Source: Mesorhizobium sp. B2-1-8 (GTDB lineage: Bacteria > Pseudomonadota > Alphaproteobacteria > Rhizobiales > Rhizobiaceae). From it: a stretch of 64,000 bases of DNA. A program made the position numbers and the translations under genes. This document shows, piece after piece, positions 8,578 to 16,745 of the stretch (its first letter is position 1; each line of letters begins with the position of its first letter). The notes below the pieces were generated by a model that saw only the letters and a program-made list of their open reading frames with translations, did no database searches and was not told where the DNA came from. The DNA lies in contig NZ_CP083952.1 in the NCBI RefSeq assembly GCF_006442545.2, forward strand, positions 3,511,501-3,575,500, read 5' to 3'.

Positions 8578-9521
8578 TGCCGGGTCCTCAGGCGGGGATC
8601 GACCACCGCGTAGGAAAGGTCGACGACGAGGTTGACGGCGATGACGGCCGCGACCAGCAGCATAACGACGCTTTCGACGACGATCAGGTCGCGCTGGGTG
8701 ATCGCCTGGAACACCAACCGGCCGAGCCCGGGCAAATAGAAGACATTCTCGATGATGATGGTGCCGGCGAGCAGGAAGGCGAATTGCAGGCCAAGGATGG
8801 TCAGCACCGGGATCATGGCGTTGCGCAGCGCGTGCCGCCACAGCACGGCGCGATAGGGCAAGCCCTTGGCGCGGGCGGTGCGGATATAGTCCTCGTTCAG
8901 CACCTCGATCAGCGCCGAGCGGGTGACGCGTGCGAGGATCGCCGCTTGCGGCAAGGCAAGCGCCACCGCCGGCAGAAGCAGCGATTTCAGCGCTGGCCAG
9001 GCACCGGCACTCCAACCGGGAAAACCACCGGCCGGGACCAGGCGCAGCCAGACGGCGAAGACATAGATCAGCATCAGCGCGAACCAGAAATTGGGCACGG
9101 CGACGCCAAGCTGCGCCACGCCCATCGAAATCGTGTCGCCGGCCCGTCCGCGCCGGCTGGCGGAAAACAGGCCGACCGGAATGGCGAGGATGGTGGAGAG
9201 CGCCAGCGCGATCAGCGCCAGCGGCAGCGAGACGGCGAGCCGTTCACGCACGAGATCGATGACCGGCACCGAATAGGTATAGGAGCGGCCGAAATCGAGG
9301 CTGAGCAGGCCGCCGGCCCAGTGCAGGTAACGCCAAGCCAGCGGCGCGTTGAGGCCCATCTGGTTGCGCAAGAGTTCCACCTGGTCGGCGCTGGCGTTCA
9401 TGCCCAGCATCAGCCGCGCAGGGTCGCCGGGGAGGACTTCCAGCACGGCGAACACCACCATCGAGGCGAGGATCAGCGTGGCAAGGGCGATGGCGAGGCG
9501 CTTGAGGAGGTAGGCACTCAT
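8574..9521 (-). CDS. Peptide-type ABC transporter permease (DppB-like)
   Basis: A 315-residue permease starting MSAYLLKRLAIALATLILAS, with the DppB-type LPGDPARLMLG segment after the first helix and an EAA loop (EDYIRTARAKGLPYRAVLWRHALRNA split around residues 210-235). About six transmembrane segments. It pairs with the DppC-like permease whose ATG overlaps its stop. Upstream, a 150-bp inverted-repeat element separates it from the binding-protein gene. Confidence 0.92.
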   Translation of the reverse strand: MSAYLLKRLAIALATLILASMVVFAVLEVLPGDPARLMLGMNASADQVELLRNQMGLNAPLAWRYLHWAGGLLSLDFGRSYTYSVPVIDLVRERLAVSLPLALIALALSTILAIPVGLFSASRRGRAGDTISMGVAQLGVAVPNFWFALMLIYVFAVWLRLVPAGGFPGWSAGAWPALKSLLLPAVALALPQAAILARVTRSALIEVLNEDYIRTARAKGLPYRAVLWRHALRNAMIPVLTILGLQFAFLLAGTIIIENVFYLPGLGRLVFQAITQRDLIVVESVVMLLVAAVIAVNLVVDLSYAVVDPRLRTRQ

Positions 9522-9549
9522 GGGAGGCGAGGAGGCGGCAGCATGGCGT

Positions 9550-9702
9550 TCTTCCTTCTCCCCTTGTGGGAGAAGGTGGCCTCGCGAAGCGAGGTCGGAT
9601 GAGGGGTGCTGGACGAATTGCAGGTTGAGTTTGTTCCAGCACCCCTCATCCGTCTTGGCGCTTTGCGCCAATCCACCTTCTCCCACAAGGGAAGAAGGGA
9701 AG
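9550..9702. repeat. Large inverted-repeat (REP-like) element inside the ABC operon
   Basis: Outer arms TTCTCCCCTTGTGGGAGAAG and its near complement CTTCTCCCACAAGGG enclose a second pair, GATGAGGGGTGCTGGA and TCCAGCACCCCTCATC, plus small hairpins CCTCGCGAAGCGAGG and TTGGCGCTTTGCGCCAA. It can fold as one long branched hairpin. It lies between the binding-protein gene and the first permease gene, a usual place for elements that stabilise the upstream mRNA. Confidence 0.85.
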
Positions 9703-9732
9703 TCCCGCGCAACCGCTGCCGCACCACAAGCC

Positions 9733-11214
9733 TCACTCGCTCCATTTCACCTTGGTGAGATCATTGGCCTGGATCGGCGCGTTCTCCCACAGGCCCTGCA
9801 ATTTGGCGTCCCAAACGCCAACCTTGGGCAATTCGTAGAGGAAGCCGACCACGGCGTCGTCGGCCAAGATCTTCTGTGCCTCGCCAAGCAGTTCCTTGCG
9901 CTTGGTTTCGTCGGAGGTGAGGTTGAGGTCGGCGATTATCTTGTCGAAGGTCGGGTTGTCGTAGTTGAAGTAGTAGTCCTTGCGCGAATAGATATCGATG
10001 TCGTTGGGTTCGGTGTGGGAGACGATGGTCAGGTCGTAGTCCTTCTTGGTGAACACCTGGTCCAGCCACTGCGCCCATTCGACCGGGATGATCTCGAGGT
10101 TGATGCCGACATCGCGAAGTTCCGAGGCGATGATCTCGCCACCCAGCCGTGCATAGCTGGGCGGCGGCAGTTTCAACGTCGCCTTGAAGCCGTTCTCCAG
10201 CCCGGCTTCCTTCAGCAACTCCTTGGCCTTGTCGACATTGTGCGGATAGAGGCCGGTGAGGTCGACATAGTCCTTGTTGGCTGGCGACATGTGCGAGCCG
10301 ATCGGCAGGCCAAGGCCGGCCGAGGCGCCGTCGATGATCGCCTTGCGGTCGAGCGCGTAGGAGATCGCCTGCCTGACCTGCAGCTTGTCGAAAGGCGGCT
10401 TCTTGTTGTTGATCGCCAGGATGGTCTCGCCCTCGGTCGAGCCGATCACCACCTTGAACCGCGGGTCGTCCTTGACCTGTGCCAGGCTGTCGGGATCGAA
10501 AAAGGGGAAGGCCTGGATGTCGCCGGACAGCAGCGCCGGCACATAGGCCGCGGCATCCGGGACGATGCGGAACTCGACCTTGTCGAGGAAAACCGGAGCG
10601 CCCCAGTAATGGTCTGCTTTTACCAGGGTGATCGATGATCCCTTGGCCCAGTTCTGGAACTTGAACGGGCCGGTGCCGATCGGTTTCTCCTTGTTGGTTT
10701 CGGCGGATTTCGGCGACACCATCACCGCGTCGCCCCAGCCCATATTGTAGAGGAAGGACCCTTGCGGGTTCTTCAGCGTGACCTTGACCGTTGCGGGATC
10801 GATGATCTCGACCTTGTCGATGGCCGCGAACAGGCCCTTCTGCGCATTGACCGAATTGTCGGCGCGGGCCCGGTCGAGCGAGAATTTCACGTCGTCGGCG
10901 CTGAAATCGGCGCCGTCGTGGAATTTGACGCCGGTGTGCAGCTTGAAGGTGTAGACCTTGCCGTCATCGGAAATGGTCCAGCTTTCGGCCAGATCCGGCA
11001 GCACCTCACCCTTCGGGCCGATGCGCGTCAGCCCTTCGAAGACATTGGCGTAAAGCACCTCGTCGATCGCGGCCGCCGCACCCGCGGTCGGATCGAGATG
11101 CGGCGGTTCGAGCGGAATGCCGATGACCAGGTCGGTCCGCGCCGCGAACGCCTGAGTGCCTGCGGCCAGCATCAGCACGGCCGCGGCGGCCAGAATGGTT
11201 TTCCACAATTTCAT
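9733..11214 (-). CDS. Peptide-type ABC transporter periplasmic binding protein
   Basis: A 493-residue family 5 solute-binding protein (DppA/OppA type). A signal peptide (MKLWKTILAAAAVLMLAAGTQAFA, positions 1-24) precedes the mature protein, which has the family segment around residues 70-110 (AESWTISDDGKVYTFKL, then KFHDGADFSADDVKFSLDRA). It captures the substrate, typically a di- or oligopeptide, glutathione or a related compound, in the periplasm. It is first in a minus-strand operon with two permeases and the fused ATPase; an M20 deacylase gene lies 164 bp upstream on the same strand. Confidence 0.92.
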   Translation of the reverse strand: MKLWKTILAAAAVLMLAAGTQAFAARTDLVIGIPLEPPHLDPTAGAAAAIDEVLYANVFEGLTRIGPKGEVLPDLAESWTISDDGKVYTFKLHTGVKFHDGADFSADDVKFSLDRARADNSVNAQKGLFAAIDKVEIIDPATVKVTLKNPQGSFLYNMGWGDAVMVSPKSAETNKEKPIGTGPFKFQNWAKGSSITLVKADHYWGAPVFLDKVEFRIVPDAAAYVPALLSGDIQAFPFFDPDSLAQVKDDPRFKVVIGSTEGETILAINNKKPPFDKLQVRQAISYALDRKAIIDGASAGLGLPIGSHMSPANKDYVDLTGLYPHNVDKAKELLKEAGLENGFKATLKLPPPSYARLGGEIIASELRDVGINLEIIPVEWAQWLDQVFTKKDYDLTIVSHTEPNDIDIYSRKDYYFNYDNPTFDKIIADLNLTSDETKRKELLGEAQKILADDAVVGFLYELPKVGVWDAKLQGLWENAPIQANDLTKVKWSE

Positions 11215-11378
11215 CGCGCGACTCTCCCTATCAGCTCAAACATGCGCTCAAACCTAAGGGATAGAAGCGTGATTTCGCGCGGGAGTAAATTGCGTTTCGT
11301 GCTGCGCGGCGGCAGGGCCGGGAATGTCTTTCTCCCGGCGGCCTCGCCGATCGATCCAAGCTTGGCCGTGTGCGGACA

Positions 11379-12659
11379 TTATCCAGCGACTGTACCACGC
11401 AGCAGCACGTTGAGCCCGATCGCCATCACCTTGGCCGATTCCACCATGTCCGATATGCCGACCCATTCGTCCGGCCGGTGGGCAAGGTCGAGAATGCCCG
11501 GGCCATAGGCGATGCAGTCGTAGATATGGCCGATACGGGCGATATGCTTCTGGTCGTAGGTGCCTGGCGAAATGACGTAGTCGGGCTCGCGGTCGAAGAT
11601 CGCATGAATGCCTTGCGCCACCGCCTTGACCACGGGTGCGTCGCGCTCGGTCATCAGCGGCAGCACTTCCATCAGGTCGCGGATTTCGTAGTCGAATTTT
11701 TTGCGCTCGCGCTTCAGCCGTTCGAGAATGCCGGTCACTTCGCTTTTGACCGTGGCCAGATCCTCCTCGAGCAGGAAGCGGCGGTCGATGGTCAGCCGGC
11801 AGGAATCGGGCACGTTGGGCGAGGGCAGGCCGGGCCGGAAATCCTCGGTCTGGCCGCCATGGATGGAATTGATGTTCATGGTCGAGCGCCTGGCGCCTTC
11901 CGGCACCACCGGCATGCGCGTCGTCTTGCGGTCGAGCGCCGGAAACAACTCGTCCTCGAAGGCTCGCAGGACGGCGCCCATGTGGCGCACCGCATTGTCG
12001 CCGAGAAACGGCATCGAGCCGTGCGCGATCTCGCCCTTGGTCTCGATCTCAGCCCACCAGACGCCGCGATGGCCAAGGCAGATGCGGTCCTTGTTCAATG
12101 GTTCAGGAATGATGACATGGTCGACCCTGGGTTTCGAGAAATAGCCGAGCCCGGCCAGATGGGCGACGCCGCCGAAGCCGCCGGACTCCTCATCGACCGT
12201 GCCCGAAATCTCGATGGCGCCGGGAAAGTCGGGGAAGACCTCCATGAAGGCTTCGACAGCGATGATGGAGGCGGCGAGGCCGCCCTTCATGTCGCAGGCG
12301 CCGCGCCCATAGACCTTGCCGTCCCTGATGACGCCGGCAAAGGGATCCACGGTCCAGCCTTCGCCAGCCTCGACCACGTCGATATGCGAATTGAAGTGGA
12401 CGCAGGCGCCGGGTGACCGGCCGTCGAAACGGGCAACGACATTGATGCGCGGATAGCGATCGGTGTCGCCGGGCGTGCCTTCGGCGCGGATGAACTCGGT
12501 CTCGAAGCCGCATTTCCGAAGCCGCGCGCCAATGTACTCGGCGCATGGCCGGTAGGCATCGCCGGGTGGATTGATGGTCGGAAAACGGATCAGGTCGGCG
12601 GTCAGCGCCACCAACTCGTCGCGCCTGTTATCGATTGCCTCGAGGAGTCGCTCGTTCAT
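11379..12659 (-). CDS. M20-family deacylase (ArgE/DapE type)
   Basis: A 426-residue dinuclear-zinc hydrolase. Visible features are the first metal motif HFNSHIDVVEAG, the bridging Asp in GRGACDMKGGLA, the general base in ISGTVDEESGGFGG, and a dimerisation domain from about residue 190. Family members deacylate acetylornithine, succinyl-diaminopimelate, or other N-acyl amino acids. Given the peptide-type ABC operon just downstream on the same strand, hydrolysis of an imported acylated amino acid or peptide is the simplest inference. The start at 12659 is favoured by homology; no strong ribosome site is seen. Confidence 0.85.
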   Translation of the reverse strand: MNERLLEAIDNRRDELVALTADLIRFPTINPPGDAYRPCAEYIGARLRKCGFETEFIRAEGTPGDTDRYPRINVVARFDGRSPGACVHFNSHIDVVEAGEGWTVDPFAGVIRDGKVYGRGACDMKGGLAASIIAVEAFMEVFPDFPGAIEISGTVDEESGGFGGVAHLAGLGYFSKPRVDHVIIPEPLNKDRICLGHRGVWWAEIETKGEIAHGSMPFLGDNAVRHMGAVLRAFEDELFPALDRKTTRMPVVPEGARRSTMNINSIHGGQTEDFRPGLPSPNVPDSCRLTIDRRFLLEEDLATVKSEVTGILERLKRERKKFDYEIRDLMEVLPLMTERDAPVVKAVAQGIHAIFDREPDYVISPGTYDQKHIARIGHIYDCIAYGPGILDLAHRPDEWVGISDMVESAKVMAIGLNVLLRGTVAG

Positions 12660-12770
12660 GCCGCGAGTTGAGCAGCGATCGCCACGGTTTTGCAAGCCCG
12701 TCGATCAAACCGTGCAGCGTGTTCCTTGCGGCAACTATCGCGGGAAATCGTTCAAATTCGCTGCTTTGGA

Positions 12771-12786
12771 TTGGCCAATTGGTCAA
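12771..12786. promoter_or_regulatory. Near-perfect palindrome upstream of the L,D-transpeptidase gene
   Basis: TTGGCCAATTGGTCAA is a 16-bp palindrome with one mismatched pair, 89 bp before the L,D-transpeptidase start and 112 bp before the divergent M20 gene. It could be an operator; no regulator is assigned. Confidence 0.3.
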
Positions 12787-12874
12787 GGAGTGTGTGTTAT
12801 CCGTTCACCGCCATTAAAAAGAAAAAAGAACGTGATGGCGGGCAGGCAAGGGGCAATCAAAGGGGTTTGATCGC

Positions 12875-13303
12875 ATGAAGAAGTTTTTACTTGTGTCCGC
12901 GGTGCTGGCAACCGCGTTGTTTGGCACATCTGTGGCGAGCCAGGCGGCGATGCTTGAAGCAAAGATCGATGTGTCATCGCAGACTATGACAGTGAGATAT
13001 GGCCTGGAGGTTTACCGGTGGACGGTGTCCACGGCGCGTCCAGGTTATTTCACGCCGCGCGGCACCTACCGGCCGCAGCGGACCGCACGGATGTGGTATT
13101 CGAAAAAATACCATATGTCGCCGATGCCATATTCCGTATTCTTCCATGGTGGTTATGCGATCCATGGAACAGGCGCCGTCGGGCAGCTCGGTCGCCCGGC
13201 CTCGCATGGCTGCGTAAGGCTGCATACGGCAAATGCCGCGGCATTCTATTCGATGGTGCGCGAGGTCGGATTCGGCAATACGCGCATTGTCGTCACCAAC
13301 TAG
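12875..13303 (+). CDS. L,D-transpeptidase (YkuD domain), exported
   Basis: A 142-residue protein with a signal peptide (residues 1-25, ending SQAA) and a short YkuD domain. The catalytic motif is complete: H97 in IHGTG and S110-H111-G112-C113 followed by VRL. These enzymes make 3-3 peptidoglycan cross-links or anchor lipoproteins to peptidoglycan in the periplasm. Small single-domain versions are abundant in rhizobia. The AAAGGGG about nine bases upstream supports the ATG at 12875. Confidence 0.92.
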   Translation: MKKFLLVSAVLATALFGTSVASQAAMLEAKIDVSSQTMTVRYGLEVYRWTVSTARPGYFTPRGTYRPQRTARMWYSKKYHMSPMPYSVFFHGGYAIHGTGAVGQLGRPASHGCVRLHTANAAAFYSMVREVGFGNTRIVVTN

Positions 13304-13366
13304 ACGATTGGCTGTTCGCTGATATTGTCTGCTGGCGGAGGAACTCGCGTTCCCGCCGGCGGCTGT

Positions 13367-14350
13367 TCAAGCGTCTGAGACGGGAACCGGCTTGGCGCGC
13401 TTCTTGCGCCGCCAGTTGCTGATCTCCCACCTTTTGTGGAACCACATCCACTGGCCGGGATCCTCGCGCACCCAGCGCTCGACGACGTCGTTCAGCATCT
13501 GGGTGGTGGCATGCACGTCGACGCTCCCGTCGGCGGTGCGCGGCAGGACCAGCTTGTCCTCGATCTCGAGCCGGAAGCGGTTGCCCGGTAACCTGACGCA
13601 ACGTGCCGGGTAGACATCGCAGTCATAGTGGCGGGCAAGGGTGCCGAGCACGCGGTTGCTCTGGCAGGGGCGGCCGAAGAAGGTGGTGTCCAGGCCGTTG
13701 GAGAATTTCTGGTCGACGAGAACGCCGATATTGCCGCCATTCTCCAAGACCCCCGCGAGCGCGAACGATGCACCGGCCATCGAAGGCAGCAAGCCTCCCA
13801 TGGTCGATCGCCTTGTCGAAAGGATGTAGTCGGCAAGGTAGGGGTTGTTGGGCGGGCGAAACAGCGCCGTGATGTTCATGCCGAAGGTCGCGGCCGCCAC
13901 CGGCAGCAGCTCGAAATTGCCGAGATGGCCGGTGAAGACGATGTGCGGCTGCTTCTCGGCCGCGATCTCGACGAAATGCTCTGTTCCCTTGACCTCGATC
14001 CGACCCGGCTTGCCGGCCGCGGGGTCATAGTCGAACAGGGCGTCGAGGAAGATATATTCGGCGGCAAGGCGGGCCATGTTGCCCCACATGTCGGAAGCGA
14101 TAGCCTGGATTTCGCCGTCGCTCTTTTCCGGATAGGCCTTGCGCAGATTGTCGATGGCTACCTGGTGGCGTCCGACCCTTGGGCCGATGAGGCGAGCCGT
14201 GCGGTCAGCAAAATTCAGCGCGCTGTCGACCGGCAGCAGGCGCAGCAGCGACATGATCACCATCGCCGCGCGCGCGACAAGCCAGTAATTCACCTGGCGC
14301 AGTTGCCTGCCATAGCGAAATTTCAGATCCCGGCGAAGCTTCTTGAGCAC
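13367..14350 (-). CDS. lpxXL: Very-long-chain acyltransferase for lipid A
   Basis: A 327-residue LpxL/HtrB-family acyltransferase with a GTG start. The active-site H-x4-E motif is seen as H142-LGNF-E147, with an N-terminal hydrophobic anchor around residues 23-40. In rhizobia LpxXL transfers the 27-hydroxyoctacosanoyl-type chain from AcpXL to lipid A at the inner membrane. It is the last gene of the acpXL cluster, 13 bp after the dehydrogenase gene. General LpxL activity is alternative, but the neighbours argue strongly for the XL assignment. Confidence 0.9.
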   Translation of the reverse strand: MLKKLRRDLKFRYGRQLRQVNYWLVARAAMVIMSLLRLLPVDSALNFADRTARLIGPRVGRHQVAIDNLRKAYPEKSDGEIQAIASDMWGNMARLAAEYIFLDALFDYDPAAGKPGRIEVKGTEHFVEIAAEKQPHIVFTGHLGNFELLPVAAATFGMNITALFRPPNNPYLADYILSTRRSTMGGLLPSMAGASFALAGVLENGGNIGVLVDQKFSNGLDTTFFGRPCQSNRVLGTLARHYDCDVYPARCVRLPGNRFRLEIEDKLVLPRTADGSVDVHATTQMLNDVVERWVREDPGQWMWFHKRWEISNWRRKKRAKPVPVSDA

Positions 14351-14363
14351 GGAAATCGAGGCT

Positions 14364-15392
14364 CTAGGCGACGCGCAGGATGATCTTGCCGAAGACGTCG
14401 CGGCCTTCCATGCGCTTCAACGCGGCATCGATATCGTCGAAGCCAACCTCGGTGTCGATGACCGGCGCGACTTGTCCCGCGGCCATCTTCTGCATGGCGT
14501 TGGCCATGTTCTCCATGCGGCAACCGAAGGATCCGAGCAGTTTCAACTGCTGCTGGAAGAGCTGCATCAGGTTGATCTGCGTCGACACGCCCGAGGTCGA
14601 GCCGCAGGTCACCAGTCGGCCACCGCGCTTCAGGCACAGCATCGAGCCGGCAAAGGTGTCGGCGCCGACATGTTCGAACACGACGTCGACGCCCTTCTTC
14701 TTCGTCAGCTTGCGCACGACGCCTTCGAAGCGATCGTCGCGGTAGTTGATGACATGGTCGGCGCCGAGCGCCTTGGCCTTGTCGATCTTGTCGTTCGAGC
14801 CGACCGTGGTAATGATCGTGCAGCCCATCCGCTTGGCCAACTGGATAGCCGCCGAGCCGATGCCCGATCCGCCGGCATGGACGAGGATCGTCTCACCAGG
14901 CTGCAGCCTGGCATTGTCGAACAGCATGTGCTCGACGGTGCCGAAAGTAACGGGCGCCACCGCGGCCCCGATATCGGTCACGCCGGGCGGGGCGGGGACC
15001 AGCAGGCGCGCCGGCAGGTTGATCTTCTCCTGCGCGAAGCCGTCGAGATGGAAGCCGTGAACGCCAGAAACATGTTCGCACAGATTGTCGCGGCCTTCGC
15101 GGCAGGCACGGCAGAGGCCGCAGGTGCGAGCGCCGTAGATCGACACCAATTGTCCGGGCAGCAGGCTGGAAACGCCGGGACCGACCGTCTCGACCTCGCC
15201 GGAGGCCTCGGCGCCGACGACCAGCGGCAGCTTGCGCTTGGCGAAGGCCATGCCACGCCAGCCCCAGACGTCGATATGGTTCAGCGCCACAGCCTTGATG
15301 CGCAGCGTGACTTCGCCACGCGCAGGGGGCGGCGGGGGCGGCAGGTCCACCGTTTCAAGGCGGCGGTCCTCGATAAGTTGCAGTGCGCGCAT
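14364..15392 (-). CDS. adh2XL: Zinc-type dehydrogenase of the very-long-chain acyl cluster
   Basis: A 342-residue MDR-superfamily oxidoreductase. The catalytic-domain GHE region is degraded to VVGAEASGEV, while the structural zinc lobe CGLCRACREGRDNLC is kept; the Rossmann glycine motif is GGSGIGSAAIQ near residue 170. In Rhizobium the corresponding gene lies in the acpXL cluster and takes part in very-long-chain fatty acid synthesis, perhaps as the enoyl reductase. It sits between lpxXL and fabF1XL on the same strand. Confidence 0.85.
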   Translation of the reverse strand: MRALQLIEDRRLETVDLPPPPPPARGEVTLRIKAVALNHIDVWGWRGMAFAKRKLPLVVGAEASGEVETVGPGVSSLLPGQLVSIYGARTCGLCRACREGRDNLCEHVSGVHGFHLDGFAQEKINLPARLLVPAPPGVTDIGAAVAPVTFGTVEHMLFDNARLQPGETILVHAGGSGIGSAAIQLAKRMGCTIITTVGSNDKIDKAKALGADHVINYRDDRFEGVVRKLTKKKGVDVVFEHVGADTFAGSMLCLKRGGRLVTCGSTSGVSTQINLMQLFQQQLKLLGSFGCRMENMANAMQKMAAGQVAPVIDTEVGFDDIDAALKRMEGRDVFGKIILRVA

Positions 15393-15428
15393 GGAGCCTG
15401 TCGGTTCTGTTAAGCGGAAAGGGCTCGC

Positions 15429-16700
15429 TTAGACCGGTTCCCGCGCCATGACAAGGCAAGTGTTCTGGCCGCCGAAGCCGAAGGAGTTCGACAGAACGGT
15501 GCGAACCTGCGCATCGCGCTTCTTGTTTGGCACGACGTCGAGCACGATCGCTGGGTCGGGATTGTCATAGTTGATGGTCGGGGGAATGACGCTTTCGCGC
15601 ATCGTCATTAGCGAAAACGCCGCTTCGACCGCGCCCGCCGCCGACAGTGTATGGCCGATCATCGACTTGTTGGACGAGATGGGCATCGAGCCGATGCGCT
15701 CGCCAAACACCGTCGACAGCGACAGGTGCTCCATCTTGTCGTTTTCCGGCGTCGAGGTGCCATGGGCGTTGACATAGTCGATCTCGTCCTGGCCGAGGCC
15801 CGCATCGGCAAGTGCCGCCCGGACAGCGGCAATCGCCGGCGAACCGTCCGGCTTGGAGCGGGTGCGGTGGAAATCGTCGGCCTTTTCGCCACAACCGCTG
15901 AGGATGCCGAGAACGGCGGCGCCACGAGCAAGTGCCGCCTCCAGCGATTCCAGCACCAGAGCGCCGGACCCCTCCGCCAATACGAAGCCGTCACGGTCCT
16001 TGGAAAATGGCTTGGAAGCCTTTTCCGGATTGTCGTTGTGGGTGGAGAGAGCCGACAGCAGCGAGAATCGGATCAACGCCTCGGCGGTCGCCGAGCCGTC
16101 GGCGCCGATCGAGAGCGCCCGGTCGCATTCGCCACGGCGGATCGCCTCGACGCCGAGCTGGATGGCGGTGGCGCCGGACGCGCAAGCCGTCGAGAGCGTG
16201 ATCGGCAGGCCGCGCGTGCCGAACCGGTCGGCGAGCCGGTCGGCGATCGAGCCGAACTGCGTGGTTTCGAAGACATCGAGTTCCTTCAGGCCGCGCGCCA
16301 CACGCAGCAGCCTTTCGGCGCCGGAATTCTGCTTGTCGGAATTGTAGAGCGCGAAGCGCTCGTGCCAGTCGAGTTCGACCGGCGGCGAGGCAAGGAAGAG
16401 AGGACCGCCGAAATCGCTCGAATCAAGGCCGGATTCGGCTACGGCCTCGCTCGCGGCCGTCTCGGCCAGTTCGTAGGTGAGGGGGCTGGCGCCCTTCGAA
16501 CTCGATGCAAGAAAGTCGACCATACCGGAGATACGCGTGTTGAGGTGATCGACCGGGAAACGTGTAATCGGGTGGATGCCCGACTTGCCCGAAGTCAGCG
16601 CTGCCCAATTGTCCGATTTGCCGACGCCGAGCGAGGTCACCACTCCGATGCCGGTGACGGCGACAACGGGCCTGCCCATGTGATCTCTGAAATTGGCCAT
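15429..16700 (-). CDS. fabF1XL: Beta-ketoacyl-ACP synthase, catalytic subunit (FabF1XL)
   Basis: A 423-residue condensing enzyme with the full KAS II triad: C173 in STACASG, H313 in NAHGTSTPEND and H350 in SNKSMIGH. It elongates the acyl chain on AcpXL with malonyl-ACP. It lies between fabF2XL, a non-catalytic-looking homologue, and adh2XL. The probable partnership of the two resembles the KS-alpha/KS-beta pairs of polyketide systems; that comparison is an inference. Confidence 0.92.
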   Translation of the reverse strand: MANFRDHMGRPVVAVTGIGVVTSLGVGKSDNWAALTSGKSGIHPITRFPVDHLNTRISGMVDFLASSSKGASPLTYELAETAASEAVAESGLDSSDFGGPLFLASPPVELDWHERFALYNSDKQNSGAERLLRVARGLKELDVFETTQFGSIADRLADRFGTRGLPITLSTACASGATAIQLGVEAIRRGECDRALSIGADGSATAEALIRFSLLSALSTHNDNPEKASKPFSKDRDGFVLAEGSGALVLESLEAALARGAAVLGILSGCGEKADDFHRTRSKPDGSPAIAAVRAALADAGLGQDEIDYVNAHGTSTPENDKMEHLSLSTVFGERIGSMPISSNKSMIGHTLSAAGAVEAAFSLMTMRESVIPPTINYDNPDPAIVLDVVPNKKRDAQVRTVLSNSFGFGGQNTCLVMAREPV

Positions 16701-16745
16701 CCGGGAGCCCCTCTTATCTCTGCGGCATGATCGCGAAACGCCGCC

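Noticed and set aside
11317..11339. GCCGGGA/TCCCGGC hairpin between the M20 and ABC binding-protein genes
   Set aside because: Stem is perfect but without a T-tail and with a 9-base loop; not enough to call a terminator.
13333..13361. Bulged GC-rich hairpin between the L,D-transpeptidase and lpxXL stops
   Set aside because: No T-run on either strand, so termination cannot be argued.
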